Shown piece after piece: positions 15,001 through 22,000 of a stretch of 64,000 nt of DNA. Position 1 is the stretch's first letter, and each line of letters starts with the position of its first letter. Under the pieces are notes generated by a model. It saw nothing but the letters and a program-made list of their open reading frames with translations. It was not told the DNA's origin and searched no databases. The translations under genes were made by a program, and so were the position numbers. This stretch comes from Paraburkholderia eburnea (GTDB lineage: Bacteria > Pseudomonadota > Gammaproteobacteria > Burkholderiales > Burkholderiaceae): positions 124,001-188,000 of the forward strand of contig NZ_PQGA01000006.1 in assembly GCF_002917095.1 (NCBI RefSeq), read 5' to 3'.

Positions 15001-15973
15001 CGAGCGGCGTGCCAAGCGGCAGCGTCGCGCTCCGGCTCTCGCCGCCATGGCGCGTCAGCACGCCGACGGTCGTTTCGGTCGGGCCGTAGTGATTCATCAC
15101 GACGCATTCGGGGCGCAGCGCGGCAATGCGCGCGGCGAGCCGCGTCGCCGCAGGCTCGCCGCCCACGACGACGCAGCGGCGCGGCAGCACGGCCTCGGGG
15201 CGCGCGGCCTGCATCAGCGCGTCCAGGTGGCTCGGCACGATCTTGAGCAGATCGACCTGACGCGTTTCCATGAAGGCGGCGAAGGCGTCGGGGTCGGCGG
15301 CGATCTGCGCATCGACGAGGTGCAGCGTCCAGCCGTTCCACAGCGCGCCGAACAGCGCGGTGTGGCCGAGGTCGGCCGCGGGCGTCGACAGATACGCCGC
15401 GCTGCGCACGTCGGCGGGCACGCGCGCGCTCACGCTGCCCAGGTACGCGCTGAGCGCGGCGTGGCCGATTTCCACGCCCTTCGGACGCCCCGTGGAGCCG
15501 GACGTGTAGATCACATACGCGGGCCATTGAACGAGATTCTCAGCATCGGCCAGGGCTTCGTCGCTCTGCGCGCCTTCGCGCCACGCTTGCGGCGCGAGCG
15601 TGCGCACGCCGTCGGGCAGCCAGGCGGGCGGCGTATCGGCCAGCAACACGCGCGCGCCGCAGTCTTCGGCCTGCCAGCGCAGGCGCGCGGCGGGCAAAGC
15701 GGGATCGAGCGGCACGTAGCACGCGCGCAAACGCCAGATGGCGAGAATGCCCGCGACCAGCGCGGTCTCGCGCGGCAGCGCCAGCGCCACCCGAGTGCCC
15801 GCGCCCACGCCCTCTTCGCGCAGCGCCGAGGCGAGACGCCCCGACCACGCCCACAGCGTGGCCCAGTCGAGCGTTTCGTGCGCATCGGCCACGGCGCTTG
15901 CCTGCGGCGTCGCGCGGACCGCTTCCTGAACGCGAATGAGAAGAGCTTCGGTTTTCAGCTTGTTCGATTCCAT
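1..15973 (-). CDS. Non-ribosomal peptide synthetase 2 of the siderophore locus (3' end outside window)
   Basis: The frame is open from ATG 15973 to the left edge (5324 codons, no stop), so the C-terminus is missing. It begins directly with an A domain, so it completes the module opened by the last C domain of NRPS-1. Domain order with rough residues: A3 1-500, PCP (Ser560), C 640-1085, A4 1110-1610, PCP (Ser1678), C 1735-2150, A5 2180-2670, PCP (Ser2719), C 2790-3220, A6 3235-3730, PCP (Ser3774), E 3825-4265 (HHLAVDG), C 4280-4715, A7 4730-5220, PCP (Ser5272). Binding-pocket codes read from the core motifs, final Lys assumed: A3 DLTKVGHVGK (Asp), A4 DFWNIGMVHK (Thr), A5 DILQLGMIWK and A7 DILQIGLIWK (glycine-like), A6 DVHRTGLVAK (not assigned). 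Asp plus the SyrP-type enzyme at 30314 predicts beta-hydroxyaspartate. An Asp replaces Gly in the HHxxxDG motif of the C domain before A5. Cytoplasmic. Substrates are predictions only. Confidence 0.95.
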   Translation of the reverse strand, partial: MESNKLKTEALLIRVQEAVRATPQASAVADAHETLDWATLWAWSGRLASALREEGVGAGTRVALALPRETALVAGILAIWRLRACYVPLDPALPAARLRWQAEDCGARVLLADTPPAWLPDGVRTLAPQAWREGAQSDEALADAENLVQWPAYVIYTSGSTGRPKGVEIGHAALSAYLGSVSARVPADVRSAAYLSTPAADLGHTALFGALWNGWTLHLVDAQIAADPDAFAAFMETRQVDLLKIVPSHLDALMQAARPEAVLPRRCVVVGGEPAATRLAARIAALRPECVVMNHYGPTETTVGVLTRHGGESRSATLPLGTPLAHVRAAVLNKDGNPVPRGVAGELCIGGDSLASGYLNRAALTAERFVPDPRGGGARLYRTGDKVKQLPGGEFAFLGRLDDQVKIRGYRVEPEEVAARLRLLDGVRDAVVVARRDGEDRGDDQNEEAGALRLIGYVTAQTPLDSEALRAQLAAELPDYMVPTAIGVLAALPLTANGKVDRAALPWPLERAEDTGRAAAPAIVQARNDNERTLLAVWREVLKRETIGVTDNFFEVGGDSILSLQVIAKARRAGLRLTPRQMFDNPTVEGAARVAQSAAPAAPRAAAAVATVETAAANTTNETATPDASLLARAGLAADAARTVEAIYPATPMQQGLLFHGMLEGQPGLYVGQMRLTLVARAPGTLDVAAMRAAWQHVAARHAVLRTRFVWPAEGEPLQIVERTADVPFAVHTLDAANADSVNAACRTFVETGFDAARAPLMRVDLFARPDGAHELVWTHHHALTDGWSSAQVLAEVARAYEALSRGETPAQTAAAPYSRYVQWLAGQRDTQAFWTQRLATRDDPARLADALGPDLRAADASSVPSAGPMLIESLAPALQAHLARAAQDARVTLNTVVQAAWAMVLARFAGRTQVVFGATVSGRPADLADAESIVGLFINSLPLWVDVEPGAAPAAWLRTIHAQTVALQDAAHTPLAKLQQWAGVAGEGLFDSLIVFENYPLDDALQAGQSAFDVRAVETVDSTHYPLTLIVTPGRAAGDGLALKWRHDARRMSRATVERLARQFHAMLEQLADGVGATQAQPQPQPLRLADIALRTDTPPTPPHTAYAFEPVSARLAAITRAQPDAIALLYPADNGDMTALSYAALDAWSARIANLCVRSCAGRTREARIGVAMGRSPALVATLLGVLRAGAAYVPLDPAYPDERLRYIADDAGISLVLCDAAQTARFSTMLPNVRHLAVPCVDETFDAADASFDSPAVDPRQLAYVIYTSGSTGQPKGVGVTQENLARLFDATAPDFAFSAQDVWTLFHSYAFDFSVWELFGALVHGGRLVIVPQDVARDPARLHRLMRDTRVTVLNQTPSAFDALSDYDATQIAGGRALDALDSLRYVIFGGEKLEPSALARWLSAREAQSLDAPALVNMYGITETTVHVTLRKLRREDIFAGAAPSVIGAPLADLSLQVLDGAGRPVPAGAVGELYVGGAGLARGYLGRPALTAERFVPDPYGEPGARRYRSGDVARRLADGDIDYLGRNDSQLKVRGFRIEAGEVEAALRAQAGVRAAVVEVRDQQLVAWVVAAAGAPLTVEAVRAYARAALPAHMVPSRLLVLDSLPMTTNGKLDRRALPAPTAPTEADAAQSAFVEPRDAVERTLAAIWQQVLEVPRVGADDDFFALGGHSLLAVRVLAAVRAKFGAAPDLRALFDYPVLGDFAAAVKAANVADIADVTDIADLQDGSEADTLPLSAGQQRLWFLWKLDPQSAAYHVNGALDLEGTLDRAALQAALDALVARHAALRMRFAETGGVPHLTIQSAARCDLHDVDAAAHDGPLDALLDKLLAQPFDLLNAAPLRVALIRVRADLHVLQFVMHHLIADDWSIGVLLADFVSAYRAHAEAPTTALADSNDAAWHAVVRAQADKLANGGAQRQLDYWKTRLAGASAPLALPVDRVRTGARNSAGARVSVTLAAPVVGALKTQAQARRATLFMTAIAAFNALLHRHTGEADIRIGVPVAHRDLPGAMRLVGFFVNTVVLRTQVSGMTRAAELVEQVRERLLEAYAHQDVAFANVVDALQPERDLSQTPLFQVMVNQQQSHVFDADLGPDLQLRARGEEGAEAQFDLVLNLVEQADGALRMTLTYARDVFDAATAGRMTQQLAALLEQWSRAEDTRVASFVFDDSASVAGPLPAHRYEAVHARFARVARQQPGALALVCDGDAVRYGELAAWAARIGTSLRRAGVGAEARVGVCVGRSPALLAACLGVLRSGAAFVPLDPDYPAERLVAMLDDAKIDYVIADDDGRATLGGALAQRTVLDANALRAGADDAIESLDTIEETRLAYVIYTSGSTGKPKGVAITHGAFDRLLAGVGDFVGLRGDDVWLAATSASFDISLLELYLPLTVGARVELASRETQRDGVRLAALLDQSGATVFQATPSGWKLLLAGGWRGRALKGLCGGEALPPDLAATLLDAGVDLRNMYGPTETTIWSAADTVTRAAPVALGHALADNALRVVGRAGEPVPAGGVGELCIGGANLARGYLGRAAQTAERFVPDPTGVGARMYRTGDLCRVGSDARLSYLGRLDQQIKLRGHRIEPGEIEAVLRRCAGVRDAVVVLNADGGAARLVGYVTGEAGLDCAQINAYLLSQLPEYMVPAALVVLDALPLTPSGKIDRRALPAPTAGAAAHTHREPQTPAEAALLAIWRTVLRSDAIGVTDNFFVAGGDSILSLQIVAKAAEAGLRITPRQLFEAPSVERLARVAVALEVAPSAARDAAGPVEADSMSLWRSLGLTPEHVEDVYAATPLQTGLLYHVLAEPERHAYLNQLRLTLRGPLDRAALAAAWQAALARHAVLRTRFEWRQGGTVMQIVQRRVELPYVELDFSHEGDYEAALAAWRERDLAAGCAPDAAPLMRVALVAREDGVADLVWTYHHLLLDGWSTVRLLDEILRDYRARKDGATATLAPAQPYRRYVEWLERHASADQGEAWWRARAQAAGEPATLLAALPPCVGGEPGTHVRRVELSGDLGARLSDAARAHGVTLNTLMQGAWALLIARHVNHRSVAFGTTLGGRPAQLPGVADMLGLFVNSLPVWVEVAPQARVADWLGDLQRQFGELREHEHTPLARVQQWTGRSADALFDSLFVFENYPVDEIGRDDAAGAAALTIERADSVDPTHYPLAVSVIPRGRLAVEWAWDGARIDRATVDRLAAQYEALLARIIEDGAQRVGELTLPEAARVQEARVYGFASLADSLVAQARRSPDAVALRCEQQSLTYAELERWSGALASLLVARGVRAETRVGLCVERGVGMIAALIGVIRSGGAFVPLDPEYPQARLEQMIEDAGITRVVADARSAARLADVLHGCEVVDVDAARDVSGDAPAVTFHPEQLAYVLYTSGSTGRPKGVAVSHDSLWTHLEDFQSTYQISAQDTVLHSSTINFDVALHEILPALRVGATVEMRGIQPWDLQSLSERLSERRVTFARIPTALWQQWQRHAPARGSLSLRQVTVGGEALPGDALRHWKESALADIRLDNLYGPTETTVAALYRETTIDDTKQVTVPIGKPYPGRSARVIDAFGDEAPAGGLGELCIGGPTVSRGYLGRAALTAERFVPDPSGVPGSRQYRSGDLCRMRADGTVEFLGRLDQQVKLRGQRIELGEIEAVLRHCAGVREAAVIVHGAGEKQRLAGYVAGKVDIATLQRELESRLPGYMVPSSLTVLDKLPVMPNGKLDRKALPQPQEPTGERIAATNATEAALLSIWQMVLGRDDIGVTDNFFEVGGDSIQSLQIIARAREAGLVLTPRQVFEHPTVSALAQRAQRVGDEQTATVDHAESFDLTPIQRRFFEHYPHGEAHWNQSVLLDVHGRLSVAALEQAVAALRERHDALRLRFSQEGGHWRQRTLSAADARAQETGLIHQQTLASPDALSAAGDALQASLDLTRGPIWRVGCFEAGEQSWLLIAIHHLAVDGVSWRILLEELQSAYEQAERGETIALGASSTAWGAWAHALHRYGAAPAIQAEAAWWRDALGAPEGPDAATPEEAAFGVPSGTRMADSVVVEWKLDPQRTRELIQLAPRAWRTRVDELLLAALAQAVGEWSGARTLAVELEGHGREDLIDGIDLSRTVGWFTTRFPVVLPAHAAMPADALIGVKERMRAVPHKGFHWGLLEAERTRRRPAVSFNYLGRFDQAIDADSRFGFSTQSAGRNLSDDARVDYALDLNGLIAGESLVLRWRFDPARLDRATVDRLIEAFERHVHALLAHCVAAPPGATAADFPLSGLNQAQLSALDLKLGNVADIYPATPLQQGLLYHSERQQGQGVYVNQLQLTLRGELDADRLRAVWQAALARHDVLRTRFEWRHGGTALQIVERDAVLPFAVHDWRDVVDYDARLATWRAADLAEGVDPSRAPLMRVNVFRRPDGAFDLVRTHHHVLTDGWSGARLLSEVFDDYARADVEVRAPAQPYRRYIEWLAKQPDARDWWLERLAEGADAGTLTGSLAAPREAGALVPQKIAYTLDVALDARLRRAAQHYRVTLNTLMQGAWAVVLARLSGKRSVAFGVTVSGRPASLPGADNMIGLFINSLPVVTGVPGAARVDDWLGGLQAYNVALRDVEHTPLTSLQQWSGRSGDALFDSLIVFENYPLASGSGREPAALRVERIETVERTHYPLTLTVLPTKQIELQWGWDSRRLERAQVQALHAQYRTVLEQLADTAQTARYVGELSVRTAAPLPGPSHDAGFQPLYARFEQQAARTPARVALRHNGTSIDFATLARWSAAIDARLRASGVAREERVAVCLTRAPALIASMLGVMRSGAAYVPLDPEFPVERLRYMLDDAGITRIVTDAQGIARLGGGLDARTVIDAGSPDDVRAAPALVEPLPEARAVHDVQLAYVIYTSGSTGRPKGVAVSHGALDRFLCSVREAPGIGADDVLLSVTTASFDISLLEFCLPLMTGATLELADARVAADGEALAHLIDTSGATLLQATPSGWRLLLEAGWRGVAAGRRLTGIAGGEALPPDLCAQLLGLGVDLWNLYGPTETTIWSSRAHMTAQGALTIGHALHANALRVIDASGQWTPTGGIGELCIGGDNLARGYLGRPGLSAERFVPDPDGAPGARMYRTGDLARERADGAFECLGRIDQQVKLRGYRIELGEIEEALRACEGVLDAAVALLPGAPGSADARLVGYVVGEMPPGWRQALGARLPAYMIPASLHGVEALPRTANGKLDRQKLAQIEVGQARESAWTEPAAGLEATIAQVFGEVLGVERVGAHDDFFALGGHSLVAVRVNTRLAQQLGRKLELALLFEYATPSALAAALDAPTRNDVTAASATDS
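10784..10819. repeat. Two 18-bp direct repeats in an NRPS linker
   Basis: Two 18-base units differing at one position lie head to tail in the region coding the linker between the carrier of the Thr module and the next condensation domain of NRPS-2. They encode an Asp/Ile/Ala/Val-rich stretch (VADIADVTDIAD). The linker position suggests length variation by slippage is tolerated. Confidence 0.7.
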
Positions 15974-15996
15974 GTTGCCTCGTCCGGTTCACTACT

Positions 15997-16019
15997 GCCG
16001 ATGTCGCTCCGACATCGGC
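15997..16019. other. Perfect 9-bp hairpin between the two NRPS genes
   Basis: The arms GCCGATGTC and GACATCGGC are separated by five bases, in the 122-base gap between the NRPS-1 stop and the NRPS-2 start, about 25 bases upstream of the NRPS-2 ATG. No T-run follows on the coding strand, so it does not look like an intrinsic terminator. It could stabilise the mRNA end or affect initiation of NRPS-2. Confidence 0.6.
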
Positions 16020-16095
16020 GCGGAAAAATTCAAACGATGCCCAGCCGTGCGGGCACCGGTACGTTGCGGGCGCGGATGTCTGCGCCCTGGCGGTT

Positions 16096-19000
16096 TCAGG
16101 TCTCGGTGGCGATTTCGGTTGCGTCGAAGCCGGACTCGTCGTCGGACTCATCGCCGGGTTCGAAACTGCCGATCGCGCGCGTCGGCTCGCTCACCATGCG
16201 TCGCAGCAGCGACACGTAATGGCGCGCCAGTTGTTCGACGAATTCCGCGTCGTAGACGTCGAGCGCATACGCAAACACGCACTCCAGCCCGCGCGCATCG
16301 CGCAGCACATCGAGCGCCAGCTCGAAGCGCACGACGCCGGGATCCGCATCGAGCAGTTCGCAGCGCACGCCGTCCAGATCCTGCTCGGCGGCGAAGGCAT
16401 CCTGATAGAGGAACTTCACCTGCGTGAGCGGATTGCCCGCCGTGTGGCGCTGCGGCTGCAGTTCGGCGACCAGGCGGTCGAACGGCACGTCGCTGTTCGC
16501 CTGCGCGCCGATGCTGTCGGCGCGCACCTGATGCAGCAGATCGACGAACGAGTCCGCGCCCGAGATGCGCGCACGCATCACCAGCGTGTTGACGAAGAAG
16601 CCGATCAATCCTTCGGTCTCCACACGATTGCGACCGGCCACCGGAATCGCGACCGGCACGTCAGCGGCGCCGCTGTACTGATAGAGCAGCACGTCGAACG
16701 CGGCCAGCAGCACCATGAAGAGCGTGGCGCCTTCGTCGAGCGCGAGCGCTTCGGCCTGCGCGCACACGCGCTGCGGCACGCGGATCAGATGGCGCGCCCC
16801 GTCGGGCCGGAACGCCTGGCTGCGGTCGTGCAGGCCCGGCAGGTCCATGAGCGTGCGCAGGCCCGCGAGCCGCTCGCGCCAGTAGCCCATCTGCCGTTCG
16901 AGCACGGCGGCTCCGCCCTGCTCGACCCAGTCGCGCTGCCAGCTTGCATAGTCGAGATACTGGACCGGCAGCGCGGGCAGATCCGCCTGCGTGCCCGCAC
17001 GCGCCGCGCGATAGAGCGCCGCGAATTCGCGCAGCAGCACCTCGATCGACCAGCCGTCCGAGACGATGTGATGGAGCACGAGATGCAGCACATGACGCTG
17101 GGGCGCCAGGCGCGCGAGCGTGACGCGCAGCAGCGGTCCGTTTTCGAGATCGAACGGCGCGCGGGCATTGCGGATCAGTTGCGCGCGCAACGCATCGGCA
17201 TCGAGCGCCGATGCGTCGAGCGTGTCCCATTGCCAGGCGGCATGCGCCTCGGCTGCGGGCAGCGCGTGCTGACGCGGCGTGTCCTCGCGGCCCGAAAAGC
17301 GCGTGCGCAGCACCGCATGGCGCGCGACCAGCGCGTCAAACGCCGCGCGCACGGCTTGCGCGTCCAGCGCACCTTCGCATTGCAGCGCGCCCGAGACGTT
17401 GTAGGCGGCGCTATCGGGATCGAGTTGCCAGAGGAACCACAGGCGCTCCTGCGCGAGCGAAAGCGGTGCGGATTGCACCGATTGCGCCGATTGCACCGAT
17501 CGCGCCACCAGCGTGGGTGACGCGTCATCGCGCGCGCCGCCGTCTTGCCAATGCGCGTCGAGCGCGGCGGCCAGATCGGCCAGCACCGGATGGCTGAACA
17601 GCAGTTCGAGCGGCACCTCGCGGCCAAACGCGTCGCGCAGGCGCGACATCGTGCGCAACGCCAGCAGCGAATGGCCGCCGAGCGCGAAAAAGTCGCCGCC
17701 GACGCCCGGCGCGTCGATGCGCAGCACGTCCGCCCAGACGGTCGAGATCGTTCGCTCGGTGTCGCTGCGCGGCGCCGCGCCCGTGGTCTGCGCCGCCTCC
17801 ACCGATTCGGGCGGGGGCAGCGCGCGGCGATCGAGCTTGCCGTTGACCGTGAGCGGCAGGACGTCGAGCAGGACAAACGCCGACGGCACCATGTACGCGG
17901 GCATGCGCGCCGCGACCCAGTCGCGCAGCGCGGTGCTCAGTGCGGTGGTTTGAACTTCGGCATCGGCGGGCACGACCCACGCGACGAGGCGCAGGCCCAC
18001 GCCCGCGTTGTCCGGCACCGCGAGCACGGCCGCCTCGCGCACCGCCGGATGGCCATACAGCACGGCCTGGACTTCGCCGGGCTCGATCCGATAACCGCGA
18101 ATCTTCACCTGGAAGTCGCTGCGGCCGATGTATTCGGGCTCGCCCGTCGGCAGGCCGCGCGCCAGATCGCCCGACGCGTAGAGACGGCTGCCGGGCGCGC
18201 CGTGCGGGTCCGGCACGAAGCGCTCGGCGGTGAGACCGGGCCGCCCGAGATAGCCGCGCGCGACGCCCGGCCCGCCCACGTACAGCGAGCCCACGCCGCC
18301 CAGCGGCGCGGCGTTGACGTCGCGGTCGAGCAGGCGCAACTGGAGGTCGCGCATCGGCTCGCCGATCAGGCTGCGCGGCACCTCGGCGGTGATTTCCGCT
18401 TCGCCCAGCACGCGGTAGGTCACGTGCACCGTGGTTTCGGTGATGCCGTACATATTGACGATGCGCGGCTGCGGCAGACCGGCGCGCGCGCGGCCCACGT
18501 ACCAGCGCGCAAGCGCGCCCGGTTCGAGCTTCTCGCCCGCGAACACGATGGCGCGCACGCGGGTGAACGGCGTGCTGGCGTCGGCATCGACCTGCATCAG
18601 CGGCATGAACGCCGACGGCGTCTGGTTCAGCACCGTCACGCCCTCGCGGCACAGGAGCGCGTGGAATGCGGCAGCGTCGCGCGCCACCTGCGCGGGCACG
18701 ACCACGAGCCGCCCGCCGTGCGTGAGCGCGCCGAACAGCTCCCATACCGACACGTCGAACGCATAGGCGTGGAACAGCGGCCAGACGTCGTGCTCGTCGA
18801 AGGCGTACCAGTGGCGCGTGGCGTCGAACAGGCGCGCGACGTTGCGATGCGTGACCGCCACGCCCTTCGGCCGCCCCGTCGAGCCGGACGTGTAGATCAC
18901 GTAGGCGAGCTGTTCGGGATGGACGGGCGGCGCGGCGAACGGCGCTTGCGCATCGCCGGGATCGGCGCGCTGCGGATCGCAGGCGTCGGCCATCACGCAC

Positions 19001-22000
19001 GCGCGGCCCTCGAACACGGCGGGCAGTTGCGCGCGGCTGGCGTCGTCGCCGACCAGCGCGGCGAGGCGCGCATCGGCGGCCACATCGAGCAGGCGCTCCT
19101 GCGGGTACGCCGGGTCGAGCGGCACGTAGGCCGCGCCCGCCTTGAGCACGCCAAGCAAAGCCGCGACGAGTCCGACCGAGCGCTCCATGCACACGCCCAC
19201 ACGATCCTCGCGGCCAATGCCGAGCGCCGCCAGCCGCGCCGCGATACGGTCGGACCAGGCCGCGAGCGTGCGGTAGTCGATGCGGCGCTGCGCGTCGGCG
19301 ACGGCTTCGGCGTGCGGGCGGCGCTGCGCCTGCGCGGCGATGCGCTGCGTGACGGATTCGAACGGCGTCGCCGGGACGACGGGTGCGGCCAGTTCATGCG
19401 CCTGCGGCGAGGCGTCGGCCACGAGTTGCGCGAGCGGCTCGTCGCGCGCCTGCGCCAGACGCGCGGTGAGCGCCGCGAAATCGCCGATCAGACGCTCGAC
19501 CGTCACGCGGTCGAACAGGCGTTCGTCCCATGTGCACTGGATCTCGATGGCCGCGCCCATGACGAAGCTCACGGTCAACGGGAAATGCGGGCGCTCGCGC
19601 ACGTCCACCCCGGCGACCCACGGGGCCGCTGCATGGGCGTCGCGCAACGCGGCATCGACGGGATAGTTTTCGACGGCGAGCAGCGTGTCGAACAGCGCCT
19701 CGTTGCCCTGCGCCGCCCAGCGCTGCACCTGCGCAAGCGACGTCGTTTCGTGCTCGCGCAGCTCGGCGACCTGTTGCTGGAGCGCCTGGAGCCACTGCGC
19801 GGCGCGCATGCGGCCCGGCACGTCGATCCACAGCGGCAGACTGTTGATGAAGAGGCCGACGGCCTGCTGCGCACCGCGCAGCGTCGCCGGACGCCCCGCC
19901 ACCGCCGTGCCGAACACGGCCTGGCGACGGTAGCCCGCGCGCGCCAGCACGCACGCCCACGCCGCATGAGCGAGCGTGCCCGGCGTCACGCGCTGGCGCT
20001 GCGCGCCTTCCAGAACCCGCGTGTGCGTAGCGGCGTCGAGCGAAAGCGTGTGACGGCCAATGCCGTCGCACGGCGCGAGCGGCGCGCCCAGGCTTTCGAC
20101 CAGACGCGCGGGTTCGTCGGCGCGCGCCAGTTGGGTGCGCCACCAGGTCTCGGCGTGCTGTTGCGAGGAAGGTTGCGCGCCGCGACGGCGCAGCCACGCG
20201 ATATAGCCGCGCCAGGCCGTGTCGGGCGCGCTTTCGTTGACCGTTTGGGCACGGCACGCCTGCAGCACTTCGGCAAGCAGCGTCGAGGCGCTCCAGCCGT
20301 CGAGAATCGCGTGATGATGCGTCCACACGAGGTCATGGCGGCCATCGGGCCGCGCGAACAGCGCGACGCGCATCAGCGGCGCCTGCGCCATGTCGAAGGG
20401 CGTGCGCTCGTCGGCGTCGCGCCATGCGGCGAGGCGGGCCTCGTAGGCATCGGCGTCGAGCGCGGACCAGTCGTGCGCCTGCCACGGCAGCGCCGCCGCG
20501 CGGGCCACGACCTGCAACGCGGCATGGGTGCCGAGCCAGCGGAAACCCGTGCGCAGCACCGGATGACGCGCGACGGCCGCCAGCCACGCGTCGCGCAGCG
20601 TTTGCTGCGCGACGCCGCCCGCCAGCGTGAGACGCATCTGGTTCACATAGAGGCTTTCGTCGCGACGCGACAGCGAGTGGATCAACAAGCCTTGCTGAAG
20701 CTCCGTCGCGGCGTACACGTCCTCGGTCGCCGCCGGATCGAGCGCGAGTTGCGCAAGCTGGGCGGCGTCGAGATCGGCATCGGGGAAATCGGCGGGCGTG
20801 AATGCGCATTCGGCATCGAGCGCTTGCGCGCCTTCGCAGCGCCGCACCAGCGCGTCGAGTTGCGCGCCGAACCTGTCGAGCAAGGCCGCCGCCGTCGCGT
20901 CCGGCACGCGCGCGGGATCGTAGTCCCACGTCAGCGACAGCACGCCGTTGACGATCATCGCGTTGACGTCGAGCGCGTAGTGCGCGGGCGCAGCCGCGCG
21001 CATCGCGCCGGGCGTTTCGCTGGTGAAGGCGAGGCGGTGCGCGGGATCGGCAGCGCTTTCGCGCTCGAAGCGGCCCAGGTAGTTGAACGCGACGGCGGGA
21101 TGGGGCGGGCGTCGATCGCCGCTGGCTTGCGCGCGCCGCAACATGCCGTAGTGCAGACCGCCTTCGTGGACCGCGCGCAGGCTCGACTTCACGGCGCGCA
21201 GCGTGGCGAGCGCATCCTCGTGCGCGCTCAGCACGACGGGATAGCGCGTCGTGAACCAGCCCACGGTCTCGCTCGTATCGAGATCGGCGTCGAGCGGCGC
21301 GCGGCCATGGCCTTCGAGTTCGATCGCGTGACGCGGCGCGCCGCTCCAGCCGTGCAGCGTGCGCACGAGCGCCGCGAGCAGGACTTCGTCGGCGCGCAAC
21401 CGCAGCGCGCGCGGCGCGGCGTCGATCAGGCGCTGCGTCGAGTGCGCATCCCACGACCAGGCGAGCGTGCGCGGCGCTTCATTCGCACCCTGCGGCTGGG
21501 CGAGCGGCAGCACCGGAGCGTCGGCGAGCGCGCTTGCCACGTCCTGCCACAGCGTCGCTTCGTGCGCGAGGTCGAGCGCATCGGCGTAGCGCTGCTGCGC
21601 CTGGACCCACGCGCTCCACGGCAGTTGAACCGCGTGCGCGGCAGCGTCCGCATCGGATGCGCACAGCCGTTCCAGATCGGCGGCGATCACGCGCCACGAC
21701 ACGCCATCGACAGCGAGGTGATGCGCGGCGAGCAGCAGCCGACGCCGCCCGCCCTGCGGCTCTTCGACGAGCGCGGCGGCGAACAGCCGTGCGCTGCCGA
21801 GGTCGAAGCCGCGCTGCACGGCGTCGCAGACTTCGGCAAGACGCGCGTCCCATTCGTGCGCGTGCGCGACCTGCACATGCGTCAGCACGGCATGCGCATC
21901 GAGATCGGCGGCCGGCACGACTTGCTGCTGCCATGCGCCGTCCGCCTGGCGGGTAAAGCGCAGGCGCAGCGCTTCGTGCCGCGCGCGCAGCGCTCGCAAC

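Noticed and set aside
15974..16095. Frameshift that would fuse the two NRPS proteins
   Set aside because: The gap has a stop, non-coding sequence, a plausible ribosome-binding site and a new ATG; nothing in the gap resembles a C-A linker.
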